Source: JACJVV01 sp964581515 (lineage in GTDB: Archaea > Nanobdellota > Nanobdellia > Woesearchaeales > JACJVV01). From it: 64,000 nt of DNA. A model generated the notes under the pieces. That model searched no databases. It saw nothing but the letters and a program-made list of their open reading frames with translations, and was not told where the DNA came from. A program made the position numbers and the translations under genes. Position 1 is the first letter of the stretch. Each line of letters opens with the position of its first letter. Below are positions 17,701-26,193 of the stretch, piece by piece. Where the stretch lies: contig CAZOOV010000006.1 of assembly GCA_964581515.1 (NCBI GenBank), positions 62,001 to 126,000 of the forward strand. Direction: 5' to 3'.

Positions 17701-18575
17701 ATTATTTGGAAAGTGAGGCAGCAGCAATAAATTCTATGTCTGATGGTTCAGAAAAGACTTCACGTATAAATGAATTTAATGAACTTAATAGTTATCATAC
17801 AGCTACATATAATTCACTAAATAGGGATACTGATGAAACAGATACTCCCGCAGATAGTGGTACGAATACTGCCTTCACTCCTACAATTGCGGGAAGAACT
17901 ACTAGTACTGATACTGCTGCTAATACTGCTGGGAATACTAACACTGGTGGAACAAGTACAGATCAAACACTTGGTGAATATTGGACTTCTTGGAATGCAC
18001 AAGCAGATGCACTTTCATCAAACATACCTATAAAAGAAAATTATGTTTTATCAGTATTAACATTATGCATTCCAGGAATAATATATAACTTAGAAAAGTA
18101 CAGGCAAATACAATGTGCTTATGGAAATTGTCTTGCTACATATGGTCAGTCAAGTCTTCCAATATCATTGTGTGCAGAAAATAAGGATTATGCAGAATGC
18201 CAATATTTCTGGGGACCTGTTTTCCAATTGGTGCCTTTTTCACAATTCTTGAGTAATCTACAGCGTTTGATTGCAAATATTATGGAAGATCCTTATCTTC
18301 TAGTTGATATTGTGTTAGGCTATCTTTGTAATGCACCTCTTGCAGCAAGTACGCAATCATGCATGACTGGTCCAAGCACAACATGTGCACTCACGGGGTG
18401 GGGTTTATTCACATGCAATCTTTACGATACAATAAACTTAGTCAGTGATGTATGGGAAGATCTTCAAGGTTACACAGAAGATGATTATTTTGACGTAGAT
18501 TTAGATGAAGAAAGCGGTTCATGTGGAAGCTTCCAAGATAGTTATGATTCTCTTGAAGATGCTAATGTCACTTAG
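14796..18575 (+). CDS. Large secreted surface protein
   Basis: 1259 residues with an N-terminal hydrophobic signal (FMSIFLCLMVLIFPIQFSITASA, likely cleavage after ASA). A TATAAAC box about 26 nt upstream of the ATG suggests a leaderless mRNA. Residues about 30-720 are beta-rich with repeated Ig-like patterns (VDAQEPTVVTI, LDKDAPMIVSS, YDATGPVATGL, VDIFPPIISYT), many cysteines and many N-glycosylation sequons. Residues about 790-900 are helical, and a Thr/Asn-rich linker lies near 1010-1055. The C-terminal 200 residues are Cys-rich with hydrophobic stretches (YVLSVLTLCIPGIIYNL, LLVDIVLGYLC). It is a likely cell-surface or adhesion protein; the exact role is unknown. Confidence 0.85.
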   Translation: MMMDSRLHVKFMSIFLCLMVLIFPIQFSITASAYTPTWGGDSDYGSGAEGAYVAIRYLYGEDQIPGFRKRLDTVSMVVQASMGANTTVSTSNLEAYYSGYALGQFQSCSLASGQSSIYECSFTEDNDTGPASPATQTYTAKLVNYTEVLSQTSAYMVVDAQEPTVVTINTYEQGTTNPITTTSDENISVYFDVKDYAYSGQNGVGIRKITLTAGGSNYYTYPSTNSSNNNTCTGIVTISRKYDTVDVYLGSTTGSYPICVYAEDCFGQYIQECETIYLDKDAPMIVSSSFEVNNASGDPAEWLSAAETSLEVYMEFNASDLDQSSIYGDFSDAHSDGDYDRVYPSGTCALVSQHTYGCTFNTKAKINASDSYTFTFYASDTLGNEASASMTYSLKYDATGPVATGLTTPDYYNGHYYIGTNDTNITVSFTESGVGMNASYAYLDLSNIGQGSKQADNCTPTWSCKWYDYDATNSPYTNLPYLTKTVNINGTNYTYNLNARQAEVSVKDETSDDLGNTANKTRYNLTVDIFPPIISYTNITPIHASSDYGNYTVVGDSIYIFYNITDGSYVNMNITADEFVNTSGGFTDEVTCTDNGDGVHSCSYTFGPITEEGFYNGSLKIAFIDMLGNQIADTQKVAVYEIDDSNTSYWTATNEGCSPDPLDRELVSRMASNIYCQIKLSSSYSADIYDLTSASVCCNDTGATGTYASTLQNSSTLSTASWMGLPRNEETLYLSLTTTTFSSRIDSLNYECEVKVRTVVDNEKITKNFETVEVDFNIGLYNSPLNEVNQSIWDQIEDLHDTYLDDGWEIIGQLQRFFELCQKICNIYYSIQQIASAWRSLTLTWDSITSGIHALGEGMTALQFVTRASALKSAEANHVNKGGQATFDAQNKGLYGFFQKYCAFISCKLKYKWIAAWQQGVVDFFNWWTTLGYGVQPSANQDSTYEYGYWGVSDGGPTWKGTVLSSVGDYLESEAAAINSMSDGSEKTSRINEFNELNSYHTATYNSLNRDTDETDTPADSGTNTAFTPTIAGRTTSTDTAANTAGNTNTGGTSTDQTLGEYWTSWNAQADALSSNIPIKENYVLSVLTLCIPGIIYNLEKYRQIQCAYGNCLATYGQSSLPISLCAENKDYAECQYFWGPVFQLVPFSQFLSNLQRLIANIMEDPYLLVDIVLGYLCNAPLAASTQSCMTGPSTTCALTGWGLFTCNLYDTINLVSDVWEDLQGYTEDDYFDVDLDEESGSCGSFQDSYDSLEDANVT

Positions 18576-18632
18576 GGATATCTCTAGAAATATTTTTTAA
18601 TAAAAATAATTATTTTTGATTCTTAACAATCT

Positions 18633-19961
18633 TTAACAGATCATACCAAATCCGATCAATCTAAACCTAGAATGAACAACTCTTGATATTGTTACTCTTG
18701 AATCTTTCTGTGCACATACAGGTATTTTTAATTTGCACTTGAATTTATCTTTTCCAAGTTCAGTAACCATGCCGACAGTTGCAGCAGAATTAACATTAAG
18801 CATAAGTACTTCACCCTTTTTTACAGGATCTACTTTCATTTCTTCTTTTGTACCAACAACTCTTTCTAGTAATGTTGTTTTAAGTTCCATTTCATATAAT
18901 GTTTCAGGAAGATTGCCTTTCTTGCCTATGACATTTCCAGTTAATTTGTCTGACTTAACTATATTTGGATCAAGTGTTGTCAAGATAGCAATACTGCCTC
19001 CTGGTGTTGCTTCATCTATCTTATCCTTTCCACTCATCAGTTGAATGATTTTTGTATGTAGTGGTTTATATATGATCTGATTACGTTCTTCAGTCTCATA
19101 ACCAGGTTTAATCTCTATTTCATCACCTATCTTAAATTTTCCTTGTTGGATTGCACCACCAAGTACTCCTCCTTGAAGTTTTGAGATTGGAGAACCAGGT
19201 TTATTTATGTCAAAGCTTCTTGCAATAAACATAGCAGGTTCTTTCTTAAGATCTCTTTTAGGTGTAGGTATGTTTTTCTCTATAGCTTCTATCAAGACAT
19301 CTACATTTATCTTATATTGTGCTGATATTGGGATTATTGGTGCATCACTATATGATGTGTCTTTCAAGAATTCTTTTATCTGCTCATGATTTTGCTGTGC
19401 TTCTTCAAGAGATACCAGATCAATCTTGTTTTGTACGACGATTATATTTTTGATACCCATTATCTCCAGCGCTTTAAGATGTTCTGATGTCTGTGGCTGA
19501 GGACATGTTTCATTTGCAGCAACAAGAAGTATTGCTCCGTCCATTATTGTAGCGCCTGCAAGCATTGTTGCCATAAGGCTCTCGTGTCCAGGAGCGTCAA
19601 CAAGACTTATTCTTCTTAATACTTTATTTTTTGTCTTGCCATCGCTTGAAACATCCATAGCAGAGAATGATTCAGTCCCTGTCTTCTTTGAATCTTTGTA
19701 GAAAATACAATTGGCATAACCAAGCCTTATTGTAATACCTTTTTTTAATTCTTCAGAATGTGTATCTGTCCATCTTCCAGAAAGGCATTCAGTAAGTGTG
19801 GTCTTACCATGGTCAACATGTCCGATTAAACCTATATTTATTTCCGGTTGTACACTGCCTGCTGTTTCTTTAGCAGTCTCTTTCTCTTTAGCCTTTGTAG
19901 TCTTCTTAGCTTTAGGCTTCTTTACTGTCTCTTCAGTGTCTTCCTTCTTTTTTCTAGCCAT
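18633..19961 (-). CDS. eif2g: Translation initiation factor aIF2 gamma subunit
   Basis: A GTPase that carries initiator tRNA to the small ribosomal subunit as part of aIF2. Motifs are G1 GHVDHGKT (about 47-54), G3 DAPGHE, G4 NKID and G5 SA, followed by two beta-barrel domains ending in VVHSRFRLIGFGMI. Residues 1-35 are a Lys/Glu/Thr-rich extension not usual in the family. The zinc knuckle normally found after switch 1 (two CxxC pairs) is missing: the segment ANCIFYKDSKKTGTESFSAM holds one cysteine. The gene follows eS6 by 5 bp, a common archaeal pairing. Confidence 0.95.
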   Translation of the reverse strand: MARKKKEDTEETVKKPKAKKTTKAKEKETAKETAGSVQPEINIGLIGHVDHGKTTLTECLSGRWTDTHSEELKKGITIRLGYANCIFYKDSKKTGTESFSAMDVSSDGKTKNKVLRRISLVDAPGHESLMATMLAGATIMDGAILLVAANETCPQPQTSEHLKALEIMGIKNIIVVQNKIDLVSLEEAQQNHEQIKEFLKDTSYSDAPIIPISAQYKINVDVLIEAIEKNIPTPKRDLKKEPAMFIARSFDINKPGSPISKLQGGVLGGAIQQGKFKIGDEIEIKPGYETEERNQIIYKPLHTKIIQLMSGKDKIDEATPGGSIAILTTLDPNIVKSDKLTGNVIGKKGNLPETLYEMELKTTLLERVVGTKEEMKVDPVKKGEVLMLNVNSAATVGMVTELGKDKFKCKLKIPVCAQKDSRVTISRVVHSRFRLIGFGMIC

Positions 19962-19966
19962 GTTTT

Positions 19967-20482
19967 TTATTCTTTCTTCTCTTCTTCTTTCTTTTCTTCA
20001 GCAGGTTTTTTCTCAGCCTTCTCTTCCTTCTTCTCTTCAGGTTTTGCTTCTTCCTTTTTAGGCTCTACTTTTGCTTCTTCTTTTTTATCTTCTGCACCTT
20101 CTGCTGGTGCTTCCTCAGGAGCTTCTCCTAAAGGTGCTTTTCCTGCTTTTAGTATTTTCATATTTACTTGAGATGTTTTTTCAGATACTGTATTTCCACT
20201 TACGGTCTTTCTTTGTTTTTGACCTTTTCTTTTCTTATGTACGCCAGTTCCTTCAACACAGAATACACGTTTCTTTACAGGTCCTTCAACATCTTTTCTC
20301 ATAGGTGTGCCTGAATTGTCGCTTCCACCAGTAACTTCAAATTCATAACCTTCAAAACCAAGGTCATTACCAGAAATTTTAGTACCTATCTTCTTACCGA
20401 TTAGGTTTGATGATTGTTCATCAGATAATTCTTGTTGGACAGTTTTTCCATCCTTATTTCCTATTACGAGTTTTATTGTCAT
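19967..20482 (-). CDS. rps6e: Small subunit ribosomal protein eS6 with long charged tail
   Basis: The core (residues about 1-125) matches eS6: MTIKLVIGNKDGKTVQQEL, LIGKKIGTKISG, YEFEVTGGSDNSGTPMRKDV and KKRKGQKQRKTVSGNT. Residues about 125-171 are a Lys/Glu/Ala/Pro-rich tail that archaeal eS6 proteins usually lack. The ATG at 20482 is used because GGAGGGT lies 6 nt upstream; the ATG four codons earlier has no such site. A TTTATAAAT box at about 20549-20556 is positioned to serve as promoter. It forms an operon with aIF2 gamma. Confidence 0.93.
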   Translation of the reverse strand: MTIKLVIGNKDGKTVQQELSDEQSSNLIGKKIGTKISGNDLGFEGYEFEVTGGSDNSGTPMRKDVEGPVKKRVFCVEGTGVHKKRKGQKQRKTVSGNTVSEKTSQVNMKILKAGKAPLGEAPEEAPAEGAEDKKEEAKVEPKKEEAKPEEKKEEKAEKKPAEEKKEEEKKE

Positions 20483-20594
20483 TTTACCCTCCATAGCACT
20501 TCTTTTTTGAAGTACTCAGATTTTATAGAATATGAACTAAGGTCCATTTATAAAGATTGCTGTTATGTGCAGTGTGTCCTATAATTGCATTAGT

Positions 20595-20667
20595 AAGTAT
20601 ACTGGCGCCCATCGAGGCGCATAAGTTCTCTCAAGAACTTATAATTGCGCCGTGCTCCAGTATACTT
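20595..20667. ncRNA. Structured repeat element, copy 1
   Basis: Outer stem AAGTATACTGG/CCAGTATACTT (11 bp), left internal loop CGCCCATCGA, right loop GTGCT, middle helix GGCGCA/TGCGCC, a TAAT bulge on the 3' side and upper helix TAAGTTC/GAACTTA. The loop and middle-helix sequence is identical to copy 2 at 29773-29846, while helices differ by compensatory changes. The strand that is transcribed is unknown. Confidence 0.65.
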
Positions 20668-20720
20668 ATGGTATTATTCTGAACACAGCATTGTTATGTT
20701 TAGTTTTGGAGAAATAATTA

Positions 20721-21485
20721 TCATCTGCCCTTATACAGTCTTGAAGCGTTACGCTCAGGAAACTTCTTTCCTTTAATTTCTAATGTTCTGATTAGAGAAT
20801 TAGTTGCATTTATGTTATAATCCACTCTAAAAATTCCAACTGTATTTTTACTATCATCAAATATTGCGTAGCACGCCCTTGAATCTCCATCTCTTGGTTG
20901 TCCCACAGAACCTATATTGATTATATACCTTGCAGAATCATCTAATTTACCCATTCTATTATGATATCTTCCAAGTTTGACCATTGATGACCAATTGTCT
21001 TTGTTCATCCATATTGATGGTTGATGGCTATGTCCTATGAACAGTAATGGCTTTCTCATTACAAGGAAGTTCTTATCAGCTTCATATCTTTCAAAAACAT
21101 ATTCATAATTATGTGGTTCAAAAACGTTCGCATGTGCTGCTTGAAAAGATTTCTCTTCATGCGTATATAACCTATTTCTCAGATATTCAAGATGACCATT
21201 ACCTTTTATTTTCATAATCTCTCTAGTTATTTCAATACTAATTGCTGCTCTTGGATTAAAATCATCAATATTTCTTGATTCCTGCATATATTCATCATGA
21301 TTACCCATCAGTATGACATCAGAAACCTCTCTTGCTCTATCTAAACATTCAATTGGCTGTGGACCATATCCTACGATATCTCCTAGGCATATATACTTAT
21401 CTGGCTTATGCTTTTGCATTCTCCTTATTACTTCTTCAAATGCAGCAAGGTTACCGTGTATATCTGAGAATAATGCATATTTCAT
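20721..21485 (-). CDS. Calcineurin-like metallophosphoesterase
   Basis: The metal-binding motifs of the family are present: SDIHGN (residues 6-11), GDIVGYGP, GNHDEY near residue 80, GHSHQPS near 155 and NIGSVGQPRDGD near 195. It is therefore a predicted phosphodiesterase or phosphatase of the YfcE-like group; the substrate is unknown. The ATG at 21485 (MKYALFSDIHGN) is preferred over a TTG three codons upstream. It lies between the gene at 21524 and structured element copy 1 on the same strand. Confidence 0.9.
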   Translation of the reverse strand: MKYALFSDIHGNLAAFEEVIRRMQKHKPDKYICLGDIVGYGPQPIECLDRAREVSDVILMGNHDEYMQESRNIDDFNPRAAISIEITREIMKIKGNGHLEYLRNRLYTHEEKSFQAAHANVFEPHNYEYVFERYEADKNFLVMRKPLLFIGHSHQPSIWMNKDNWSSMVKLGRYHNRMGKLDDSARYIINIGSVGQPRDGDSRACYAIFDDSKNTVGIFRVDYNINATNSLIRTLEIKGKKFPERNASRLYKGR

Positions 21486-21523
21486 AAAGCTCAAGAATAA
21501 AAAACTATTAAAAAATGTTTGTA

Positions 21524-22003
21524 TTAATCAATTCTGCCAAAAAGAAGGCAATTTCTAAGATTTAGATAAGGTGTTTCTTTGGTGAATTCCTGTCTATTGA
21601 CCTGACTTAATTTTGTATTCATCTCATACTGCATCTCCATTACTTTATTTATATGTTTATTATTGCTTGTATCTTTTACTGGTTTTATTAGATATGCACT
21701 ATTTATTTTATCTTGGTCAATAACCAGACGTACTTGGGATCCAGGAATGAACATTTCTGTAGCTTTTCTGTACTCCATAGCATGCTCTATTGAATCATTT
21801 CCTGATGTGAGGCAGAAAATAACTTCACTTAATCTATAATCATCATCTACTGGCTTGACTTTAGCAGAAAAAGCATAATGTGTCCATGATGTTCCAACTT
21901 CTTTATCGGTCATATTTGGCAATTCTATTACATCAAAATTATTATCGCTTGTCTTGTCTGCTTCTACAGATTGAACTTCTACTATTAATTCTAATGTTGT
22001 CAT
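21524..22003 (-). CDS. Hypothetical 159-residue protein
   Basis: No family is recognised. The first 110 residues look beta-rich (LELIVEVQSVEA, GTSWTHYAFSAKVKPVDDDY, SQVRLVIDQDKINSAYLI), like a small OB-fold or similar barrel, which is inference. A helical tail ends in NLRNCLLFGRID. It is 38 bp upstream of the phosphoesterase gene on the same strand and may be co-transcribed with it. Confidence 0.65.
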   Translation of the reverse strand: MTTLELIVEVQSVEADKTSDNNFDVIELPNMTDKEVGTSWTHYAFSAKVKPVDDDYRLSEVIFCLTSGNDSIEHAMEYRKATEMFIPGSQVRLVIDQDKINSAYLIKPVKDTSNNKHINKVMEMQYEMNTKLSQVNRQEFTKETPYLNLRNCLLFGRID

Positions 22004-22120
22004 TAAAGAGAAGAATGCTTTGCACTTATTAAATATTATTATATTATGAGATTATAAACATTTTAGAATATAAAATATTGAAGAAAATAAATATTAAAAA
22101 ATAAAATAGAAAATAACGAA

Positions 22121-23044
22121 TTACTTTTCGCTGTTTTTCTTGATCTTTTTCAGATCCTTGTCAAGCTTAAGCTGATCAAGCAGTTCTTTGTACCTGTTCC
22201 TGATTGTAACTTCAGTAACTCCTGCAATATCAGCAACCTCACGCTGTGTCCTTTTTTCTCCATGTATCAGGGCAGCAACATATAACGCCGCAGCTGCAAT
22301 ACCTGTAGGTCCTCTTCCAGAAGTTAGGTCAGCTTTTTGAGCTTTCTGAAGTATCTCAACAGATTTTGATTGTACTTCAGGGCTTAAGTTAAGGCTTGAA
22401 GCGAATCTTGCGATATAATCACTAGGATTGCTTGGTAGGATTGATATTCCAAGTTCTCTTGTGATGAACCTGTATGTCCTTCCTATCTCTTTTTTCTCAA
22501 TGCTTGAACTTTCTGATAATTCATCAAGTGTTCTAGGAACTTCATGTCTTCTGCAAGCAGCATAAAGTGCTCCTGCTACAACGCTTTCCATAGATCTTCC
22601 TCTTACAAGACCTTTCTGAACAGCAGAAGTGTATATTCTTGCAGCTTCTTCTTCAACAGATTTAGGAAGCTTAAGATATGAAGATACTCTTTTAAGTTCA
22701 GCTAGAGCTAGTTTTAGGTTTCTTTCAATAGCAGTAGATATCCTATATTGCCATTTTCTAAGTCTTAAGAACCTGTTTCTGTCTCTAGTGTCGAGCTTGA
22801 AGATTTCTCCTCTCTGTCCGATTTCAGTACCAAGACCTCCATCAAACTGAGTAGCAGTTAAAGGAGCTCCTGTTCTTCTGTGTGCTGACTCACCGCCTTC
22901 TTCGAAGTTTCTCCACTCCTGGCTGAAGTCTATAAGCTTGTCTTCAACGACTAGCCCACAATCACGACAGATGATTTCTCCCTTATCCTTATTTATGAAT
23001 AGGTTAATACTTGCACATTCTGGACATTTTTTTACGTAATGCAT
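22121..23044 (-). CDS. tfb: Transcription initiation factor TFB
   Basis: The archaeal TFIIB homologue, which bridges TBP-DNA and RNA polymerase at promoters. An N-terminal zinc ribbon (C7, C10, C26, C29) is followed by the B-finger region (EWRNFEEGGESAHRRTGAPL) and two cyclin-like repeats (about 110-200 and 205-297), the second with a recognition helix near REVADIAGVTEVTIRNRYKEL that reads the BRE. The length of 307 is typical. No second TFB is seen in this window. It is single, with its own promoter region at 23045-23150. Confidence 0.96.
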   Translation of the reverse strand: MHYVKKCPECASINLFINKDKGEIICRDCGLVVEDKLIDFSQEWRNFEEGGESAHRRTGAPLTATQFDGGLGTEIGQRGEIFKLDTRDRNRFLRLRKWQYRISTAIERNLKLALAELKRVSSYLKLPKSVEEEAARIYTSAVQKGLVRGRSMESVVAGALYAACRRHEVPRTLDELSESSSIEKKEIGRTYRFITRELGISILPSNPSDYIARFASSLNLSPEVQSKSVEILQKAQKADLTSGRGPTGIAAAALYVAALIHGEKRTQREVADIAGVTEVTIRNRYKELLDQLKLDKDLKKIKKNSEK

Positions 23045-23312
23045 TTTGTAAACCCCCGATTATAACCATAAGCTGCTCTTATAGTATATCGATGTGTAGA
23101 CCCCACCCCTGAAATCTATCACATAGTAATAATTACAATATATTTATAAAGAGGAATCTGATTTGATATATAAAGGTTTTGGTTTTTAGGGCAAGATTTT
23201 TAATGATTTCGCTTTTCAAAGATACAAATTAAAGATATTATTTAATATCTCTACTTTTAATCCTTATCAATAAGTGTCAGTGGGGTAATAAAGTTCAATA
23301 GAGTTCAATAGG

Positions 23313-23383
23313 TTTTTATATTCAACTTGATTCTTCTCAAACTAGAAAAATGGCTAGTTTAACCTAACTTAGCCTAAAGTTAG
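23313..23383 (+). promoter_or_regulatory. TATA box and two inverted repeats before the gene at 23400
   Basis: A TTTTTATATT box at 23313-23322 is followed near the expected start site by AAACTAG-N8-CTAGTTT (23339-23360) and CTAACTT-AGCCTA-AAGTTAG (23364-23383). The two could be tandem operators or two leader hairpins. Upstream of TATA, AGTTCAATAG occurs twice (23292-23311). Confidence 0.45.
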
Positions 23384-23399
23384 TGAGAATGATGATAAT

Positions 23400-24332
23400 A
23401 TGTTCACAGAAAGAAAGCTTTTAAGACCACTTGAAGCAGCATCCTTAATACATAGGGGTTATGATTCAAATAATGCAACTAGATCCAATACTGCCATGAA
23501 AAATTTGGTTGAAGTTGTGAAGAATGAAATGTTTCAAAATCCAGAAGGGCCTATGTTATTATTCAATCAAGGTGCACATATTGATATTTCTCAATATTCA
23601 GATGAGAAACATGAAAGTCTTGAAGATTCTATGAGGATTGATTTGCCTTGTGTTCCGATGTTTCTTATTAGTTCAGAAGGGCATAGAAGCACAAGTACAA
23701 TGATGCATATCGGTGCTCTTTATACTGGCAAATCTGGAAAAGCGCCAATTTTTTCTCAAAGTTTCAATACAGATGATGCAACAATCAGGATGAGTCATGG
23801 TGATAGTTTAATACATTATAATATTTATCTTACACGTGGACAAAAGATCACATCAATAAGTATGGGTCCTTATGGCAGTCCTGAAGAAGAGGATCTTGTA
23901 GGTACAGTGTTTTTGCCTTTCTTGCCAGGCTTAAAAAGAGACGATACGTATTGGAACTTTGTTGCAAATATGTATGAATTTGAATTAGGAGAGAGAGAAG
24001 AAGGTAAATATAACATTGTAACATATCATCCTACTATTGCAGGGATTGAAGAAGTTGAATTTTCTTCTTGTCAAAAATATTCTGGCTCAGAATTAACAAT
24101 AAAAGCTACATTTGCTAAACCAGTTCCTGCTAAAGCTTTTAGAGCTTTTGAACCTCGAAGTGGAGGTCATATTAAACTGGATAATACTTATGTTAGTCAT
24201 ATTGAGATGGGGACTCAGCTTAATGCAGAGATATCAAAATATGAAAGTTATCATGCTACTAATCTTCTTGGTCATATAGTTGAGCTTGGTAAATTACTTC
24301 AGCATGAAAGAGCAATCATAACAAAAGAGTAA
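23400..24332 (+). CDS. Hypothetical 310-residue protein
   Basis: The function is not recognised. It is soluble, with no signal peptide. It begins MFTERKLLRPLEAASLIHRG, and the middle is beta-rich with conserved-looking segments (LPCVPMFLISSEGHRSTSTM, TIRMSHGDSLIHYNIYLTRG). No catalytic motif can be named with confidence. It stands alone and has an elaborate leader with two inverted repeats, so it is probably regulated. Confidence 0.7.
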   Translation: MFTERKLLRPLEAASLIHRGYDSNNATRSNTAMKNLVEVVKNEMFQNPEGPMLLFNQGAHIDISQYSDEKHESLEDSMRIDLPCVPMFLISSEGHRSTSTMMHIGALYTGKSGKAPIFSQSFNTDDATIRMSHGDSLIHYNIYLTRGQKITSISMGPYGSPEEEDLVGTVFLPFLPGLKRDDTYWNFVANMYEFELGEREEGKYNIVTYHPTIAGIEEVEFSSCQKYSGSELTIKATFAKPVPAKAFRAFEPRSGGHIKLDNTYVSHIEMGTQLNAEISKYESYHATNLLGHIVELGKLLQHERAIITKE

Positions 24333-24488
24333 TTATAACAGAGGCATATTTCTTTATGAAAGAGTAATCTTTTTAAACAAATCCTGACTTCTTAGGACTA
24401 ATTGGAGATGTGAGGTTAACTTCCTTGAATCCGATGCAACTCAAGTCAATTAAATATGAGTTGAACATAACAATGGAGGAAATGAAAA

Positions 24489-25070
24489 ATGAGTTTATAC
24501 AAATACATTAGGGAAGCATGGAAATCCCCTAAGAAGAATATTCTAAAGGATCAGTTAAAAGATCGTTTAATTCAATGGAGAAGAGAGCCAGCTACAGTAA
24601 GGGTTGCAAAACCTACAAGGCTTGATAGAGCAAGAAGTCTTGGCTATAAAGCTAAACAAGGTATCCTTGTAATAAGACAACGTGTTCTTCGTGGCGGTAG
24701 GCAAAGACCAAAACCAGCAGGTGGAAGAAGAAGTAAGCGTCAGTCAAGAAGAAAAGACGTTGCAGTATCTTATCAGACTATTGCTGAGCAAAGAGTTGCA
24801 GATAAATATCCTAACTGTGAAGTTCTTAATTCATATTATGTTGCAGAAGACGGTAAGAATTATTGGTATGAGATAATTCTTGTTGACAAGAATCATCCTG
24901 TAATAAAGAAAGATAAGAATCTAGTTTGGATAACAAAAGTTAAACATACTAACAGAGTCTCAAGAGGTCTTACGTCTTCAGCTAAGAAATCAAGAGGACT
25001 TTCGCATAAAGGTAAAGGCGCTGAGAAAGTTAGGCCTAGCCAAAAAGCGAACAAGAACAGGCTGAAATAA
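24489..25070 (+). CDS. rpl15e: Large subunit ribosomal protein eL15
   Basis: 193 residues matching eL15 along the full length: MSLYKYIREAWKSP, RLDRARSLGYKAKQGI, VLRGGRQRPKPAGGRRSKR and LTSSAKKSRGLSHKGKG. The ATG follows GGAGGAAATGAAAA. A TTTTTAAAC box near 24367 implies a leader of roughly 85 nt, which contains AACTCA/TGAGTT that can pair across 13 nt, and is long for an archaeal ribosomal gene. Confidence 0.95.
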   Translation: MSLYKYIREAWKSPKKNILKDQLKDRLIQWRREPATVRVAKPTRLDRARSLGYKAKQGILVIRQRVLRGGRQRPKPAGGRRSKRQSRRKDVAVSYQTIAEQRVADKYPNCEVLNSYYVAEDGKNYWYEIILVDKNHPVIKKDKNLVWITKVKHTNRVSRGLTSSAKKSRGLSHKGKGAEKVRPSQKANKNRLK

Positions 25071-25110
25071 ACCTTTTTTTAATTTTCTTATCTTATTTTC
25101 TTTTATCTTT

Positions 25111-25150
25111 TCTTAAGTTTTCTTAAGTTCTCTTAAGTTCTCTTCTGTTC
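25111..25150 (+). repeat. 10-bp tandem repeat TCTTAAGTTC, four imperfect copies
   Basis: Units of TCTTAAGTTY repeat at 25111-25150 between eL15 and the aminopeptidase gene. This pyrimidine-rich stretch may act as a transcription end signal for eL15. Confidence 0.6.
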
Positions 25151-25190
25151 TCTAATAAAATATATAAACAAACACAATACAAACTAGTTT

Positions 25191-26087
25191 ATGCAAGAAG
25201 CAGAACCTTCGCAGGAAGATTGGATTAAAGCAGGAAAGATATCTTCAGAAGTTTTAGAGTTAGGTAGAGTTATGATAAAAAAAGGAGCAACATTCCTTGA
25301 AGTGTGTGATGCCTGTGATAAGAAAATATATGAGTTAGGTGCAATACCAGCATTTCCTTCTCAAATATCATGCGATGATGTAGCAGCGCACTTTTGTCCA
25401 GAAGATAATGATACAACAATATTTGAAGAGCAGGTTGCCAGTCTTGATATAGGTGCATGCTATAACGGTGCAATAGGTGATAATGCAGTTACAGTTGATT
25501 TGTCTGGTAAATATGGTGATCTTGTAAAAGCAAGCAGAGACGCTCTCAATCAAGCTCTTAAGGTAGTACAGATAGGTACTTCATTAGGGGAGATTGGAAG
25601 AGCAATACATGAAGCGATACAGAGTTATGGTTTTTCTCCAGTAAAAAACCTTTCAGGTCATGGTTTGAATGTTTACAATATTCATGATAAGCCAAGCATA
25701 CCTAATTTTGATACAGGAGATAGTACAGAACTTGAGAAAGGAATGCATATCGCAATTGAGCCATTTGCATCAAATGGAAAAGGCATGATATATGAATCTT
25801 CACCGGCAACTATTTTTTCTTTAGTGAACAAAAGGCCTGTAAGAAATCCTTATTCAAGGAAATTACTTGTTGAGATAGAAAAATACAAAGGCTTGCCATT
25901 CACGACAAGATGGCTTTCAAGAAAATTTGGTCCACTCCCTACAAAACTGGGATTAAAAGATCTTTCTACTCAGGGTATAATAAAAGGATACGCTCCTTTG
26001 CCTGATATGGATCATGGTATGGTCTCGCAAGCAGAACACAGTGTTTTGGTTGATGATAAGGTTATTGTCACAACAAAAACAGAATGA
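25191..26087 (+). CDS. map: Methionine aminopeptidase, type II
   Basis: Removes the N-terminal methionine from new proteins. The pita-bread metal ligands are visible: D in SLDIGACYNG, D in IGDNAVTVDLS, H in LSGHGLNVYNIHD, E in HIAIEPFAS and E in SQAEHSVLV. The helical insertion of type II enzymes lies at about 215-265. The length of 298 is typical of archaea. A TATATAAAC box about 27 nt upstream of the ATG suggests a leaderless mRNA. Confidence 0.95.
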   Translation: MQEAEPSQEDWIKAGKISSEVLELGRVMIKKGATFLEVCDACDKKIYELGAIPAFPSQISCDDVAAHFCPEDNDTTIFEEQVASLDIGACYNGAIGDNAVTVDLSGKYGDLVKASRDALNQALKVVQIGTSLGEIGRAIHEAIQSYGFSPVKNLSGHGLNVYNIHDKPSIPNFDTGDSTELEKGMHIAIEPFASNGKGMIYESSPATIFSLVNKRPVRNPYSRKLLVEIEKYKGLPFTTRWLSRKFGPLPTKLGLKDLSTQGIIKGYAPLPDMDHGMVSQAEHSVLVDDKVIVTTKTE

Positions 26088-26193
26088 AATAAATTTAGAA
26101 ATCTCTTTAAGATAATTATCTGTTATTATTTTTATTATTATATTGGTATTTTAATCTCAATGCTTAATAATCTTGGATTATTTTAAGTTATTA

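Noticed and set aside
20595..20667. H/ACA guide RNA as explanation for the structured element
   Set aside because: Copy 2 has ACA next to the stem, but copy 1 does not, and the pocket-to-ACA spacing does not fit.
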